Source of the DNA: Pseudomonas fragi
Lineage (GTDB): Bacteria; Pseudomonadota; Gammaproteobacteria; Pseudomonadales; Pseudomonadaceae
Assembly (NCBI RefSeq): GCF_900105835.1
Contig: NZ_LT629783.1
Location: forward strand, 806,001-870,000
Direction: 5' to 3'
DNA: 64,000 nt
In this document: positions 43,836 through 52,547 of the stretch, in pieces
Numbering within the stretch: position 1 is the stretch's first letter
Layout of the letters: each line of letters opens with the position of its first letter
Program-made: the position numbers and the translations under genes
The notes under the pieces: model-generated
The model's database searches: none
Seen by the model: the letters and a program-made list of their open reading frames with translations, nothing else
Told to the model about the DNA's origin: nothing

Positions 43836-45047
43836 TCAGTGGGCAAAGTCCCGTTGCGACTGGGTCTGGGCAGCTGCCTGCAGGGTGCCCAGACCCAGCC
43901 ATACGATCAGCACCATCACCACCCCTGCGGCGATGGGCACGGCAAAACCGGCGCGGGCGCCATAGGCATCGATCACCAGCCCGGCCACCACCCCGCCCAA
44001 CGCCACGCCGATGCTGATGCCGGTGGACATCCAGGTCAGGCCCTCGGTGACCCGCTCCGGCGGCAGTATCAAGGTGCCAAGGTTCATCACAATCACCATC
44101 GTCGGCGCAAATGACACCCCGGAGATAAACAGCATCAACGCCAGGAAATACACCCCCGGTGAAAAAATCGGCAACACTGCAGTGATCGCCGTGACCAGAA
44201 TGCCGATGAAAAATTGTTGAGCCATAGGCATGGCAACCCTGAAGGCGCCAAAGGCCAGGCCGGCGATCAATGAGCCCAGGGCATAGGCGGCAAGGATAAA
44301 ACTGGCGGATGCCGGCCAGCCATGGGCGTTGGCAAAAGCGACCACGGCCACGTCGACGGCGCCGCCAATCACGCCCATGCCCAGCAGGGCCAGCACAATG
44401 GTGCGCAGGCCCGGCAAGCGCCAGGTCGAACCTGCTTCAGTGTTATCGACCTTGATCACCTGCGGCTCGGTCTGGCGCTGCAGCACAAACGCCGTGACGC
44501 CAACTGCCAGTAGCACCGCCACCGCCAGCGGCCCGGCTTCGGCAAACAGCCCGGTACTCAGGCCAATCGCCAGGGGCGGACCGAGGATAAAGGCCATTTC
44601 CGTCAGCACGGTGTCCAGGGAAAAGGCCGTATGCAGCAGCGGCTTGCCGCGAAACAGTTGCGTCCAGCGCGCCCGGGTCATGGCCGGCATGCTGGGCATG
44701 GTGCCTGCCAGGGCCGCCAGCACAAACAACAACGGCGCATCGGCACGCAGATGTGAAGCGGCGATCAACCCCAGCAGCATCGCGATGCTGAACGCAGTAA
44801 ACACCGGCAACACCCGGCGCTGGCCAAGGCGGTCGACCCGTTTGGAAATCTGCGGTCCTGCCACGGCATTGGCCAGGGTAAAGGTGCCGGCCACTGCCCC
44901 GGCCAGCCAGTAAAGCCCGGTTTGCTGGACCAGCATGGTGATGATGCCGATACCGATCATTGCCTGCGGCAAGCGGGCGATGGAGCTGGCGATCACCAGC
45001 CCCATGACGCCGGGTATGGCCACAAGGTCGCGGTAAGGATTGGCCAT
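43836..45047 (-). CDS. MFS transporter
   Basis: A 403-residue permease with about 12 hydrophobic helices. The N-terminus reads NPYRDLVAIPGVMGLVIASSIARLPQAM. The loop 2-3 motif is weak (KRVDRLGQRRVLPVF), and HxARWTQLF-like TRARWTQLF follows. No drug-resistance or sugar signature is clear. ATG 45047 is preferred, with GGAAG about 6 bases upstream; an in-frame start at 45086 would add 13 residues. The 109-bp gap to the divergent flavin reductase gene probably holds both promoters. Confidence 0.82.
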   Translation of the reverse strand: MANPYRDLVAIPGVMGLVIASSIARLPQAMIGIGIITMLVQQTGLYWLAGAVAGTFTLANAVAGPQISKRVDRLGQRRVLPVFTAFSIAMLLGLIAASHLRADAPLLFVLAALAGTMPSMPAMTRARWTQLFRGKPLLHTAFSLDTVLTEMAFILGPPLAIGLSTGLFAEAGPLAVAVLLAVGVTAFVLQRQTEPQVIKVDNTEAGSTWRLPGLRTIVLALLGMGVIGGAVDVAVVAFANAHGWPASASFILAAYALGSLIAGLAFGAFRVAMPMAQQFFIGILVTAITAVLPIFSPGVYFLALMLFISGVSFAPTMVIVMNLGTLILPPERVTEGLTWMSTGISIGVALGGVVAGLVIDAYGARAGFAVPIAAGVVMVLIVWLGLGTLQAAAQTQSQRDFAH

Positions 45048-45156
45048 GAACACTTCCGTTTCAAGAGGCTTCAGATAAGCAATCAAGCATCGTATCCTGC
45101 ATGCATTAAGTCAAAGCCTGCGGCCTTGATACCCCCTGCCCATTTGCGGAGCCCCA

Positions 45157-45741
45157 ATGCCTGATCACATTGCAGCCGTCCCACTGGACAAAGCCTACCG
45201 ACTGCTCAACCACGGCCCCACCGTTCTGGTCTCGGCCCGCCACGGCGGCGAACAGAATGTCATGGCGGCGGCCTGGGCCTGTGCGCTGGACTTTGCCCCG
45301 CCCAAACTGACCGTGGTGCTGGATAAAAGCGTGAAAACCCGCGAGCTGGTGGAAAACAGCGGCACCTTTGTCATCCAGGTACCTACGGTAGCCCAAATCC
45401 ACCTGACCAGCCGGGTCGGCAGCGTCAGCCTGTTCGATGACCCGGGCAAGCTTGGGCATTGTGGAGTGCAATTGTTCGAGCGGGAGGGCCATGACCTGCC
45501 CTTTGTCGAGGGGTGCTCAGCCTGGCTGGCGTGCAAGCTGATCCCCGAGCCGCACAACCAGACTGCCTATGACCTGTTTATCGGTGAAGTGGTCGCAGCC
45601 TGGGCTGATACCCGTGTGTTCAGCGAGGGCCACTGGCATTTTGAAACTGCCGCCCCCGCCTTGCGCAGCCTGCATTACATCGCCGGCGGGCATTACTACG
45701 CCATCGGCGAAGCGCTGGATGTGGATGAAAACAATATTTAG
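45157..45741 (+). CDS. flavin reductase family protein (FMN-binding split barrel)
   Basis: A 194-residue flavin-binding protein: GPTVLVSARHGGEQNVMAAAWACALDFAPPKLTVVLD (in blocks) gives the FMN phosphate-binding segment, followed by VKTRELVENSGTFVIQVP, SRVGSVSLFDDPGK, and HNQTAYDLFIGEVVAAW. Proteins of this family reduce flavins for monooxygenases or act as flavin-dependent reductases. It is not adjacent to an oxygenase here. The gene ends before a single REP sequence that precedes the amidase. Confidence 0.85.
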   Translation: MPDHIAAVPLDKAYRLLNHGPTVLVSARHGGEQNVMAAAWACALDFAPPKLTVVLDKSVKTRELVENSGTFVIQVPTVAQIHLTSRVGSVSLFDDPGKLGHCGVQLFEREGHDLPFVEGCSAWLACKLIPEPHNQTAYDLFIGEVVAAWADTRVFSEGHWHFETAAPALRSLHYIAGGHYYAIGEALDVDENNI

Positions 45742-45797
45742 CGTCGGGTGATAGCACGGAGGGAACTGGCATCTGGCAGGCACACCGTAGCGCTACC

Positions 45798-45820
45798 ATC
45801 GCGGGCAAGCCCGCTCCCAC
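45798..45820 (-). repeat. solitary REP sequence
   Basis: ATCGCGGGCAAGCCCGCTCC followed by CAC is one arm of the REP family, alone, between the flavin reductase and amidase 3' ends. Its own GCGGGC/GCCCGC core forms a small hairpin. Confidence 0.85.
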
Positions 45821-45829
45821 AACAGAGCA

Positions 45830-47173
45830 TCAAAGCCTGGCCATTTCCTGCAACAGGCGATCATCCTCGCCAATCGCGCCAATCACCTGCAGCCCTACCG
45901 GCAGGCCCCTCACCTGCCCGGCAGGCAGGCTGATCGCCGGCAGGCCGGTAAGGTTCCAGGCACTAGTGTGGCTGAGCACCGCGGCGCGCACGTCGATATC
46001 CTGCTCGCCCACCCGCACATCCCGCGCATCAACCGCCGTGGCAGTAATCGGCACGCTGGGCGATACCAGATAGTCATAGCGCTCGAACAACCGCGCCAGC
46101 TCGGTCTTGAACAACGCCTGGGCAGCCTGGGCGCGGATGTATTGCCAGCCCCTGACTTCCTGCGACAACACCAGCCGCTCGCGCACTTCCGGGTCGAACA
46201 ATTGCGGTGCCTCGTGCATACGCTCGGCATGCACGTCATAGGCCTCAGCGCGCTGCAAGGTCAGCAGGGTGTCTTTCATGGCCGCCGCCAGCGGTGCCAG
46301 TTCGACAACCTCTTGCAACCCGTCACCGAACCACTGCCGCGCCACCTGCCGCACTTGCCGATCCACTTCGGCGTCAACCGGGCCGAAGGTGCCCGTGCTG
46401 ATCCAGCCCACCCGTAGCGGTCGAACACGGTGCGCAGCCACAACCGCGCGCCCGGCGATCACGCCATACAGCAAACGCGCATCCGCGACGTTGCTGGCGA
46501 TGGGCCCCACATGGTCAAGGCTCGACGACAGCGGGAACACCCCTTCCAGCGGCACGCCGCCAAACGACGGCTTGAAACCGACCGCGCCGCACAAGGCAGC
46601 CGGAATCCGGATCGAGCCGCCGGTGTCGGTGCCCAGCGCCAGCGGCACCATGCCGCTGGCGACCGCTGCGGCACTGCCGGCGCTGGAGCCACCGGTGATG
46701 CAGCGCTCATCCCAAGGGTTGCGTGCCGCTCCGTGCAACGAGCGGTCGCCAGTGGGGCCATAGGCGAATTCGTGGGTCAGGGTCTTGCCCACGATCACCG
46801 CCCCCGCCTCGCGCAGACGCTGCACGCACAGCGCATCCCGGCCCGGCCGGTGCCCTTGAAAATGCGCCGAGCCATAGGTGGTGATGTAATCAATGGTATC
46901 GATATTGTCCTTCACCGCCACGGGTATGCCTTGCAGCGGCCCCAGGTCCTGCCCCTGGGCAAACAGCGCATCGGCCTTGCGCGCCTGGGCCAGGGCGACG
47001 GGGGCATCGACCTCGACAAAGGCGTTAAGCGTCGGGTTCAGCCGCGCGATGGTGTCCAGGGCGGCTTGGGTCAGCTCGACGCTTGTCAGGCCGCCCGCGC
47101 GCAGGCGTTCGGCCAGCGCCGTGACCGATTGGCCACAAAAATATCCAGCGTGAACAGGCTTCACCAGGCTCAT
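45830..47173 (-). CDS. amidase signature family hydrolase
   Basis: A 447-residue amidase. The Ser-cisSer-Lys triad is visible: Lys in IPVAVKDNIDT, cis-Ser in ITGGSSAGSAAAVASG and nucleophile Ser in GTDTGGSIRIPAALCG. Later family blocks are GFKPSFGGVPLEGVFPLSSSLDHVGP (in pieces) and LPAISLPAG. ATG 47173 has GGAG 8 bases upstream; the extension to 47194 lacks one. It lies 13 bp after an MFS permease gene in a LacI-controlled operon, so it probably hydrolyses an amide or carbamoyl compound brought in by that permease. The substrate is unknown. Confidence 0.9.
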   Translation of the reverse strand: MSLVKPVHAGYFCGQSVTALAERLRAGGLTSVELTQAALDTIARLNPTLNAFVEVDAPVALAQARKADALFAQGQDLGPLQGIPVAVKDNIDTIDYITTYGSAHFQGHRPGRDALCVQRLREAGAVIVGKTLTHEFAYGPTGDRSLHGAARNPWDERCITGGSSAGSAAAVASGMVPLALGTDTGGSIRIPAALCGAVGFKPSFGGVPLEGVFPLSSSLDHVGPIASNVADARLLYGVIAGRAVVAAHRVRPLRVGWISTGTFGPVDAEVDRQVRQVARQWFGDGLQEVVELAPLAAAMKDTLLTLQRAEAYDVHAERMHEAPQLFDPEVRERLVLSQEVRGWQYIRAQAAQALFKTELARLFERYDYLVSPSVPITATAVDARDVRVGEQDIDVRAAVLSHTSAWNLTGLPAISLPAGQVRGLPVGLQVIGAIGEDDRLLQEMARL

Positions 47174-47186
47174 GCAAACAACTCCA

Positions 47187-48518
47187 TCAAACAACGGCGG
47201 GAATAGGGGAACTGGCTGCCTGACGACCGCCCGGGCGCACCATCAGCATGGCGCTCATGCCCAGGGCCGTGGCCACTGCAGCGGCCACGAACATCGACGA
47301 ATAGCCGTATCGCACGGTCAGGTAACCGGTGAGCATGGGCGCGATAAACGAAGCGGTGTTGGCAATAAAGTGGGTCATGCCGCTGTAGGCGCCTACGCGG
47401 TTGGATGGCGCGGTGTCGATCACTACGGCCCAGTAGACCGAGTTGGGCAGCGCGTTCAAGGCATTGGCCAGGGTCATCAGGGCAATCACGCCCCATACGG
47501 TCTGGGCTTGTGACACCAGAATGAAATACAGCGTGGTCAGCAACAGGCAGGTCGCGGCCAGCCAGCTGCGTGCCACTTTCAGGTTGCCGGTGCGGCGCAG
47601 CAGCCAGTCGGAAATCTTGCCGCCCAGCAGCACGGTGAAGCAGGCGCCGGTCCACGGGATCATGCCCATGTACCACAGCGAAGAGAGGTTGTAGTGGAAC
47701 TCGTCCTGGAGGTACTTGGGCGTCCAGGTCAGCAGCAGGAAGGTCACGTAGACAAACGCGAAGTAACCGACGGCGTTGAGCAGCAAGTCCTTGTTCTTGA
47801 AGAAGTGCCACACCGGCGCCACGGTGGAGGTCGGGGTTGAAGCATTGACTGCTTCGGCACGCTCCTTGCGCAGGAACTCCAGCTCGGCTTTGGACACCCG
47901 CGGGTTTTCATCGGGGGTGTTGGTAAAGCGGGTCATGAAGAAAATCAGCAGCGCCAGGCTGACCACACCCAGTACGACAAACATGCTGCGCCAGTCGCCC
48001 GTCAGGGTTTGCAGGCCGACAGCCACCGGCGCGGTGAGCAATGCCCCCAGCGGGGTGCTGAGCAAGCCCACCGACACGACAAAACCGCGCTCCTTCGGGG
48101 TCGCCCAGTTAGCCACGCTCTTGTTGATCACCGAGTACGCCGGGCCTTCGGCAAAACCGAACATGACGCGAATCGTGGCAAAGCCGGCCATGGCCGAGCC
48201 ACCGAGAAACGCCAGGCCAAAATCACCGGCAAATGCGGTGGCAATTTCAAAGATCGACCAGGTGCCTCCGGCAATCAGCCACACACGTTTGGCACCGAAA
48301 CGGTCGGCCAGAATGCCGCCCACCAGCGCGCCGAGGATATAACCGTAACCGAAGTAACCCAGGACATTGCCCCAGTCGGCCTTGTCGAAACCGTACTCGG
48401 GAAGGATGCTCGCCGAGGCATAGGCAATCGCGCCACGGTCGATGTAGTTGAGCAGCGCCATCAGCATGATCAGGAAGAAAATCTGGTAGCGAAAAGACGG
48501 GATCACTGGGGTGTTCAT
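47187..48518 (-). CDS. MFS transporter of the ACS family
   Basis: A 443-residue permease with 12 predicted helices. The ACS-type N-terminus is ALLNYIDRGAIAYASASI, with GALVGGILADRFGAKRVWLIAGG after TM2, FATIRVMFGFAEGPAYSVINKSVANWATPKERGF in the first half, and NAVGYFAFVYVTFLLLTWTPKYL opening the second. ACS members import organic anions such as sugar acids and phthalates. It is the promoter-proximal gene of an operon with the amidase, with a clear sigma-70 promoter and two LacI-type operators upstream. Confidence 0.9.
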   Translation of the reverse strand: MNTPVIPSFRYQIFFLIMLMALLNYIDRGAIAYASASILPEYGFDKADWGNVLGYFGYGYILGALVGGILADRFGAKRVWLIAGGTWSIFEIATAFAGDFGLAFLGGSAMAGFATIRVMFGFAEGPAYSVINKSVANWATPKERGFVVSVGLLSTPLGALLTAPVAVGLQTLTGDWRSMFVVLGVVSLALLIFFMTRFTNTPDENPRVSKAELEFLRKERAEAVNASTPTSTVAPVWHFFKNKDLLLNAVGYFAFVYVTFLLLTWTPKYLQDEFHYNLSSLWYMGMIPWTGACFTVLLGGKISDWLLRRTGNLKVARSWLAATCLLLTTLYFILVSQAQTVWGVIALMTLANALNALPNSVYWAVVIDTAPSNRVGAYSGMTHFIANTASFIAPMLTGYLTVRYGYSSMFVAAAVATALGMSAMLMVRPGGRQAASSPIPAVV

Positions 48519-48587
48519 AGGAATCTGACTCTTGAAGTGATGGCAGAAGTCAAAAAGTCGGCCGTAATCGGCGTATTTTTATTAGTT

Positions 48588-48603
48588 ACCCAAACGTTTG
48601 GGT
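48588..48603. promoter_or_regulatory. LacI-family operator O1 (downstream of the -10)
   Basis: ACCCAAACGTTTGGGT is a perfect 16-bp palindrome with the CG centre typical of LacI/GalR operators. It lies just downstream of the -10 hexamer of the minus-strand promoter, where a bound repressor blocks initiation or elongation. Confidence 0.82.
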
Positions 48604-48609
48604 TGACGG

Positions 48610-48638
48610 AATGTAGAGCGCCGAAAAACTTTAGTCAA
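48610..48638 (-). promoter_or_regulatory. sigma-70 promoter of the MFS-amidase operon
   Basis: On the minus strand TTGACT (48638-48633) and TACATT (48615-48610) are separated by exactly 17 bases. The -35 overlaps operator O2, and O1 lies at about +7 to +22. Confidence 0.75.
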
Positions 48639-48649
48639 ACGTTTGGGTA
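48634..48649. promoter_or_regulatory. LacI-family operator O2 (overlapping the -35)
   Basis: CAAACGTTTG (48636-48645) is a perfect 10-bp core, extended asymmetrically to TCAAACGTTTGGGT. Its centre is 45 bp from that of O1, about four helical turns, a distance suited to cooperative binding or a small loop. Confidence 0.8.
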
Positions 48650-48729
48650 AAAATTTAATTCCGGGGCTAGGGCCTCTGTTCGGGTAGAATTCGCGCGTTG
48701 AATAACGGACTGCCGGAAGCCTTGCCACC

Positions 48730-49767
48730 ATGTCGAATCAATCTCGCCCCGCCACTTTGAAATCCATGGCGACCGCTCTGGGTATTCATGTGTCCACGGT
48801 GTCGCGAGTGCTCAATGGCGACCCCGCCGCGGTCGAACGGGCTGCGTCTGCCGAGGTGGTGGAGCGGATTCGCGCACTGGCAAAAGAGCTGGATTATCGG
48901 CCGAATACCCAGGCATCCAACCTGAAACTGCGCAAAAGTCAGGAGATCTGCGTGCTGATGCCGCGCCTGACCGATCTGGTGATGGCGACCATCTACGACA
49001 GCATCGACAGCAACGCCGAACAGGCTGGCTACCTGACCTTTGTGTCCAATACCGACGACCAGCAACCCCGGCAAATGGCCCGCGCCGAACACGCCCTGCG
49101 CCGCTCGGTGGCCGGGCTGATCGTGGGCGACTCCCATGTGGGTGACACCCAGCCCCTGCTTGACCTGCTGACGCGCAAACACATCCCCTATGTGTTGGTC
49201 AGCCGGCAGATTGCCGGGCACCTTACGGCGGGCAGTGACGATGAACTGGGCGGCTGGCTGGCGGCAGAGCACCTGTTCCGCCAGGGTTTTACCGATGTGG
49301 CCATACTGGCGGGCGAGCGGCATGCATCCACGGGGGCAGACCGCACCCGAGGCTTTACCCGTTACTACCGCGAGCAAGGCATCACCCTGCGCCCGGAGTG
49401 GACCCTCAACGGCCCGTTTGACAGCTTGACCGGGCACCAGCAAGGCGAATACCTGCTGGGGCTCGAGCCGCGGCCGCAGGCGTTTTTCGCGGTCAACGAC
49501 TTTCTCGCCATCGGCCTGATGGGCGCGGCGCGGGACAAAGGCCTGGTGCCGGGCAAGGACATTGCCGTGGTCGGTTTCAATGACATCCCGCTGGCCAATG
49601 AATTGAGCGTCCCCCTGACCAGCGTGCGCCTGCCGCTGGCCGAGATGGGTCAACGCGCCGTTGAGTTATTGCTCAAACGCATCAAGGGTGAAGCCTGCGA
49701 GTCGATTATCCTCCCGCCGCAGTTGCAGGTGCGGGCGAGTTCATCGGTAGTGCGCCGCACTGAATGA
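48730..49767 (+). CDS. LacI-family transcriptional regulator
   Basis: A 345-residue LacI/GalR repressor. Helix-turn-helix: TLKSMATALGIHVSTVSRVLNGD; hinge: ELDYRPNTQASNLKLR; the effector domain includes ICVLMPRLTDLVMATIYDSID, VAGLIVGDSHVG, DRTRGFTRYY and GKDIAVVGFNDIPLANELSVPLTSV (in blocks). It is divergent from the MFS-amidase operon across a 211-bp region with two palindromic operators, so it almost certainly represses that operon and possibly itself. The inducer is unknown and would be the operon's substrate or product. Confidence 0.92.
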   Translation: MSNQSRPATLKSMATALGIHVSTVSRVLNGDPAAVERAASAEVVERIRALAKELDYRPNTQASNLKLRKSQEICVLMPRLTDLVMATIYDSIDSNAEQAGYLTFVSNTDDQQPRQMARAEHALRRSVAGLIVGDSHVGDTQPLLDLLTRKHIPYVLVSRQIAGHLTAGSDDELGGWLAAEHLFRQGFTDVAILAGERHASTGADRTRGFTRYYREQGITLRPEWTLNGPFDSLTGHQQGEYLLGLEPRPQAFFAVNDFLAIGLMGAARDKGLVPGKDIAVVGFNDIPLANELSVPLTSVRLPLAEMGQRAVELLLKRIKGEACESIILPPQLQVRASSSVVRRTE

Positions 49768-49942
49768 GAAAAACGCCAGGTACTGGTTAAGGCATACGAC
49801 GCCAGGCTCGCTCCCACCGCCTTGATTGTGGAATTCAGCGCCACAATGTTTGGAATTCATAGCTGATTATCCATCCGTGGCTTCGCAGTATAGTGACTCT
49901 GATCGGCGCCACACCGCGCCCCACTTCAGAGGTCACAGCCCT

Positions 49943-51046
49943 ATGAGCATGCTTTTTTCCCCCTTCAACCTGTCGGGAATCGCGCTGAAGAACCGTGTCG
50001 TGATGGCGCCGATGACCCGCGCCCGTGCCCTCAACGATATCCCTGACGCCCTGACCACGCTTTACTACCGCCAGCGGGCCAGCGCCGGCCTGATTATCAG
50101 CGAAGGTGTGCCGGTGTCCATCCAGGGGCGCGGCTACCTGTTCAACCCCGGCCTGTACAACCAGGAGCAAGTGCAGGGCTGGAAGCAGGTTACCGACGCC
50201 GTCCACGAAGAAGGCGGCAAGATATTTGCCCAGCTCTGGCATGTGGGACGGGTCTCGCACACCACCTTGCAGCCTGGGGGCGGCGCGCCGGTGTCATCGA
50301 GCGACAGGCTGGCGGCCAACTCCATGACCTATGCCTGGGATGAAAACCGCCAGCCGGGCCCGATCCAGGCCAGCACGCCGCGGGCGCTTTCAACCCTTGA
50401 GGTCGAAGGGCTGGTCCAGGACTTCGTACTGGCCGCCCGCCGGGCGATGGAAGCCGGTTTTGACGGTGTGGAGATTCATGGCGCGAACGGCTACCTGTTC
50501 GAGCAATTTATCAACCCGGGCGTCAACGACCGTACCGACCGTTACGGTGGCTCGATCGACAACCGCATTCGCCTGCTGCTGGAAACCATCGACGCCGTGG
50601 CCGAAGAAATTGGCGGCAGCAAGGTTGGGGTGCGCATCTCGCCCTTTGGCCGTCTCTTCGACATGGCCCCCTTTGCTGACGAAGCGCAGACCTGGGTTAC
50701 CGTTGCCCGGCAATTGCAGGAGCGGCACATCGCCTACGTTCACTTGAGCGACCAGTTGACCATTGGCGCCGAGCGCATGCCCGAAGGCTTTGCCCAGGCG
50801 TTTCGCGACTCGTACCAGGGCACCCTGATTGCGGCCGGCGGTTTTGACCGGGACTCGGCACAGGCGACGCTGGAAGCCGGCGAGCTGGACCTGGTTGCGT
50901 TTGGCAGACCCTTTATCGCCAACCCCGACCTGGTGGCGCGCATGCAAAACGGCTGGCCGATCGCCCTGCCCGACCGTGCCACTTTCTACGGCAACAGCGG
51001 CGAAAAAGGTTATGTCGACTATCCCTGCCATGCATCTGCGCGATAG
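49943..51046 (+). CDS. Old Yellow Enzyme family alkene/xenobiotic reductase
   Basis: A 367-residue FMN-dependent TIM-barrel reductase (NemA/XenB type) that reduces activated C=C bonds or nitro compounds using NAD(P)H. Seen: NRVVMAPMTRARA (FMN site), FAQLWHVGRVSH, FDGVEIHGANGYLFEQFINPGVNDRTDRYGGS (in blocks, with the HGAN active-site pair replaced in the usual H-N form), VGVRISPFG and LIAAGGFD with GELDLVAFGRPFIANPDL. ATG 49943 has GAGG 10 bases upstream. It appears monocistronic and is followed directly by REP array 1. Confidence 0.93.
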   Translation: MSMLFSPFNLSGIALKNRVVMAPMTRARALNDIPDALTTLYYRQRASAGLIISEGVPVSIQGRGYLFNPGLYNQEQVQGWKQVTDAVHEEGGKIFAQLWHVGRVSHTTLQPGGGAPVSSSDRLAANSMTYAWDENRQPGPIQASTPRALSTLEVEGLVQDFVLAARRAMEAGFDGVEIHGANGYLFEQFINPGVNDRTDRYGGSIDNRIRLLLETIDAVAEEIGGSKVGVRISPFGRLFDMAPFADEAQTWVTVARQLQERHIAYVHLSDQLTIGAERMPEGFAQAFRDSYQGTLIAAGGFDRDSAQATLEAGELDLVAFGRPFIANPDLVARMQNGWPIALPDRATFYGNSGEKGYVDYPCHASAR

Positions 51047-51063
51047 GTTTACCTGAACCCTTT

Positions 51064-51606
51064 GTGGGGGCGGGCTTGCCCGCGATGGCAGCGCTGCGGT
51101 GCATCAGCCAGACCGCGTCGCCTGGATCGCAGGCAAGCCAGCTCCCACAGGTGATGCATCGCCACCAGAATCCGCGCCTTGCCAGGCCCCTTTGTGGGAG
51201 CGGGCTTGCCCGCGATGGCATCCCTGCGGTGCATCAGCCACACCGCGTCGCCTGGATCGCAGGCAAGCCAGCTCCCACAGGTGATCCATCGCCAACAGAA
51301 TCCGCGCCTTGCCAGGCCCCCTTGTGAGAGCGGGCTTGCCCGCGATGGCATCCCTGCGGTGCATCAGCCGCACCGCGTAGCCTGGATCGCAAGCAAGCCA
51401 GCTCCCACAGGTGATGCATCGCCAACAGAATCCGCGCCTTGCCAGGCCCCCTTGTGGGAGCGGGCTTGCCCGCGATGGCAGCGCTGCGGTGCATCAGCCA
51501 GACCGCGCCACCGGCATCGCAGGCAAGCCAGCTCCCACAGGTGATGCATCGCCAACAGAATCCACGCCTTGCCAGGCCCCCTCGTGGGAGCGGGCTTGCC
51601 CGCGAT
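51064..51606. repeat. REP array 1: four 130-bp REP-doublet units plus a half unit
   Basis: GTGGGAGCGGGCTTGCCCGC starts at 51064, 51194, 51324, 51454 and 51584, an exact 130-bp period. Each of the first four is followed about 65-85 bp later by the inverted partner ending CAAGCCAGCTCCCAC, giving a doublet; the last has only the first arm. The spacer between units (GCCAACAGAATCCGCGCCTT and the following bases) is also conserved, so the unit that was duplicated is the doublet plus spacer. The array is the reverse complement in orientation of the one at 59703-60698. Confidence 0.92.
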
Positions 51607-51717
51607 CAGCGCAAAACCAGACCCCCACTGCAATCCCGCCAACCGATATTTTCATATCAGTCCACCCTCGCCCCCTGTAAAATCACCGCCCTACGCCCCA
51701 CACACCGAGCAGTAACC

Positions 51718-51879
51718 ATGAATCGTCGCAAAAAAATCAACCAGATATTGAAGGCCAATGCCAAGAAGGCCAACGCCAAGCTGGCCCCGAAGAACAAGAA
51801 CCCGTACATCAGCAAGGCTGACCGCCTCAAGCTGGCCGAGCAAGCTGAACAGGACGCAACCCAGTCCGTCGAGAGCTGA
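51718..51879 (+). CDS. DUF2986 small basic protein
   Basis: A 53-residue Lys/Asn/Ala-rich protein: MNRRKKINQILKANAKKAN then AKLAPKNKNPYISKADRLKLAEQ, the DUF2986 pattern. Half its first 30 residues are basic or amide, suggesting nucleic-acid or ribosome contact, but no function is known. The GNAT gene starts 3 bp after its stop, so they are probably co-transcribed. It begins 111 bp after REP array 1. Confidence 0.75.
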   Translation: MNRRKKINQILKANAKKANAKLAPKNKNPYISKADRLKLAEQAEQDATQSVES

Positions 51880-51882
51880 GCC

Positions 51883-52368
51883 ATGCCCCTGTTCAGACAG
51901 GCAACACCCCAGGATGCCGAAACCTGCTATCAGATCGAAATCAGCGCTTATGAAGGTGACGAAGCCGCCACGCTGGCGAAGATTCGCACGCGCATCGCCC
52001 AGTACCCCCAGGGCTTTCTCATCCTTGAGCAGGCCGGCGAAGTGGTCGGGTTTATCAACAGCGGCTGTGCCCATTCTGTCGTGATGTCGGATGAGGATTT
52101 CAAGGAACTGGTCGGTCATGATCCCGTGGCACCCAATGTGGTGATCATGTCCGTGGTGGTGGCCCCGGCCCACCAGGGCAAAGGTTTTGCCAGGCTGCTG
52201 ATGGACGAGTTTGTCGGGCAGATGCGCAGCCAGGGCAAGGCAACCATCCACCTGATGTGCAAAGAGCAACATGTCCAGCTTTACGCAAAAATGGGCTATG
52301 AATATGCTCAGCCTTCGCCCTCCGAACATGGCGGCATGGCCTGGCATGAAATGCTTATGACCCTCTGA
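51883..52368 (+). CDS. GNAT family N-acetyltransferase
   Basis: A 161-residue GNAT enzyme. The acetyl-CoA site is visible as VVIMSVVVAPAHQGKGFARLLMDEFV (motif A, Q-x-x-G-K/G) and motif B-like ATIHLMCKEQHVQLYAKMGYEY. The N-terminal part (FRQATPQDAETCYQIEISAYEGDEAATLAKI) resembles arylalkylamine-type GNATs. The acceptor is unknown. It follows the DUF2986 gene after 3 bp. A GC-rich hairpin (CGAGCGCCCGCGG.. / ..CGCGGCGCTCG, about 52378-52406) after its stop may end the transcript. Confidence 0.87.
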   Translation: MPLFRQATPQDAETCYQIEISAYEGDEAATLAKIRTRIAQYPQGFLILEQAGEVVGFINSGCAHSVVMSDEDFKELVGHDPVAPNVVIMSVVVAPAHQGKGFARLLMDEFVGQMRSQGKATIHLMCKEQHVQLYAKMGYEYAQPSPSEHGGMAWHEMLMTL

Positions 52369-52482
52369 CTGCCTTGACGAGCGCCCGCGGCGCCCGCGGC
52401 GCTCGTTGCACGACCCAAAACACCCCCACTTATGAAAACCACGCCACCCGCAGAAAAGGCGTTGTATTGTCTCGAAAACAAA

Positions 52483-52498
52483 TGTTATGTTCGTAACA
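52483..52498. promoter_or_regulatory. candidate operator of the RpiR regulator
   Basis: TGTTA-TGTTCG-TAACA is a 16-bp inverted repeat 50-65 bp upstream of the RpiR-family gene, near a TATAAC hexamer (52521-52526). RpiR proteins bind palindromes of this general form, so autoregulation is plausible. No second copy was found before the ABC operon. Confidence 0.4.
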
Positions 52499-52547
52499 CA
52501 AGGCACGCAAATGACATGCCTATAACAATTAAACAGTCGGCGCGCTT

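Noticed and set aside
51049..51642. Open frames over REP array 1
   Set aside because: Same repetitive translation product as in array 2, on both strands; the DNA is an intergenic repeat.
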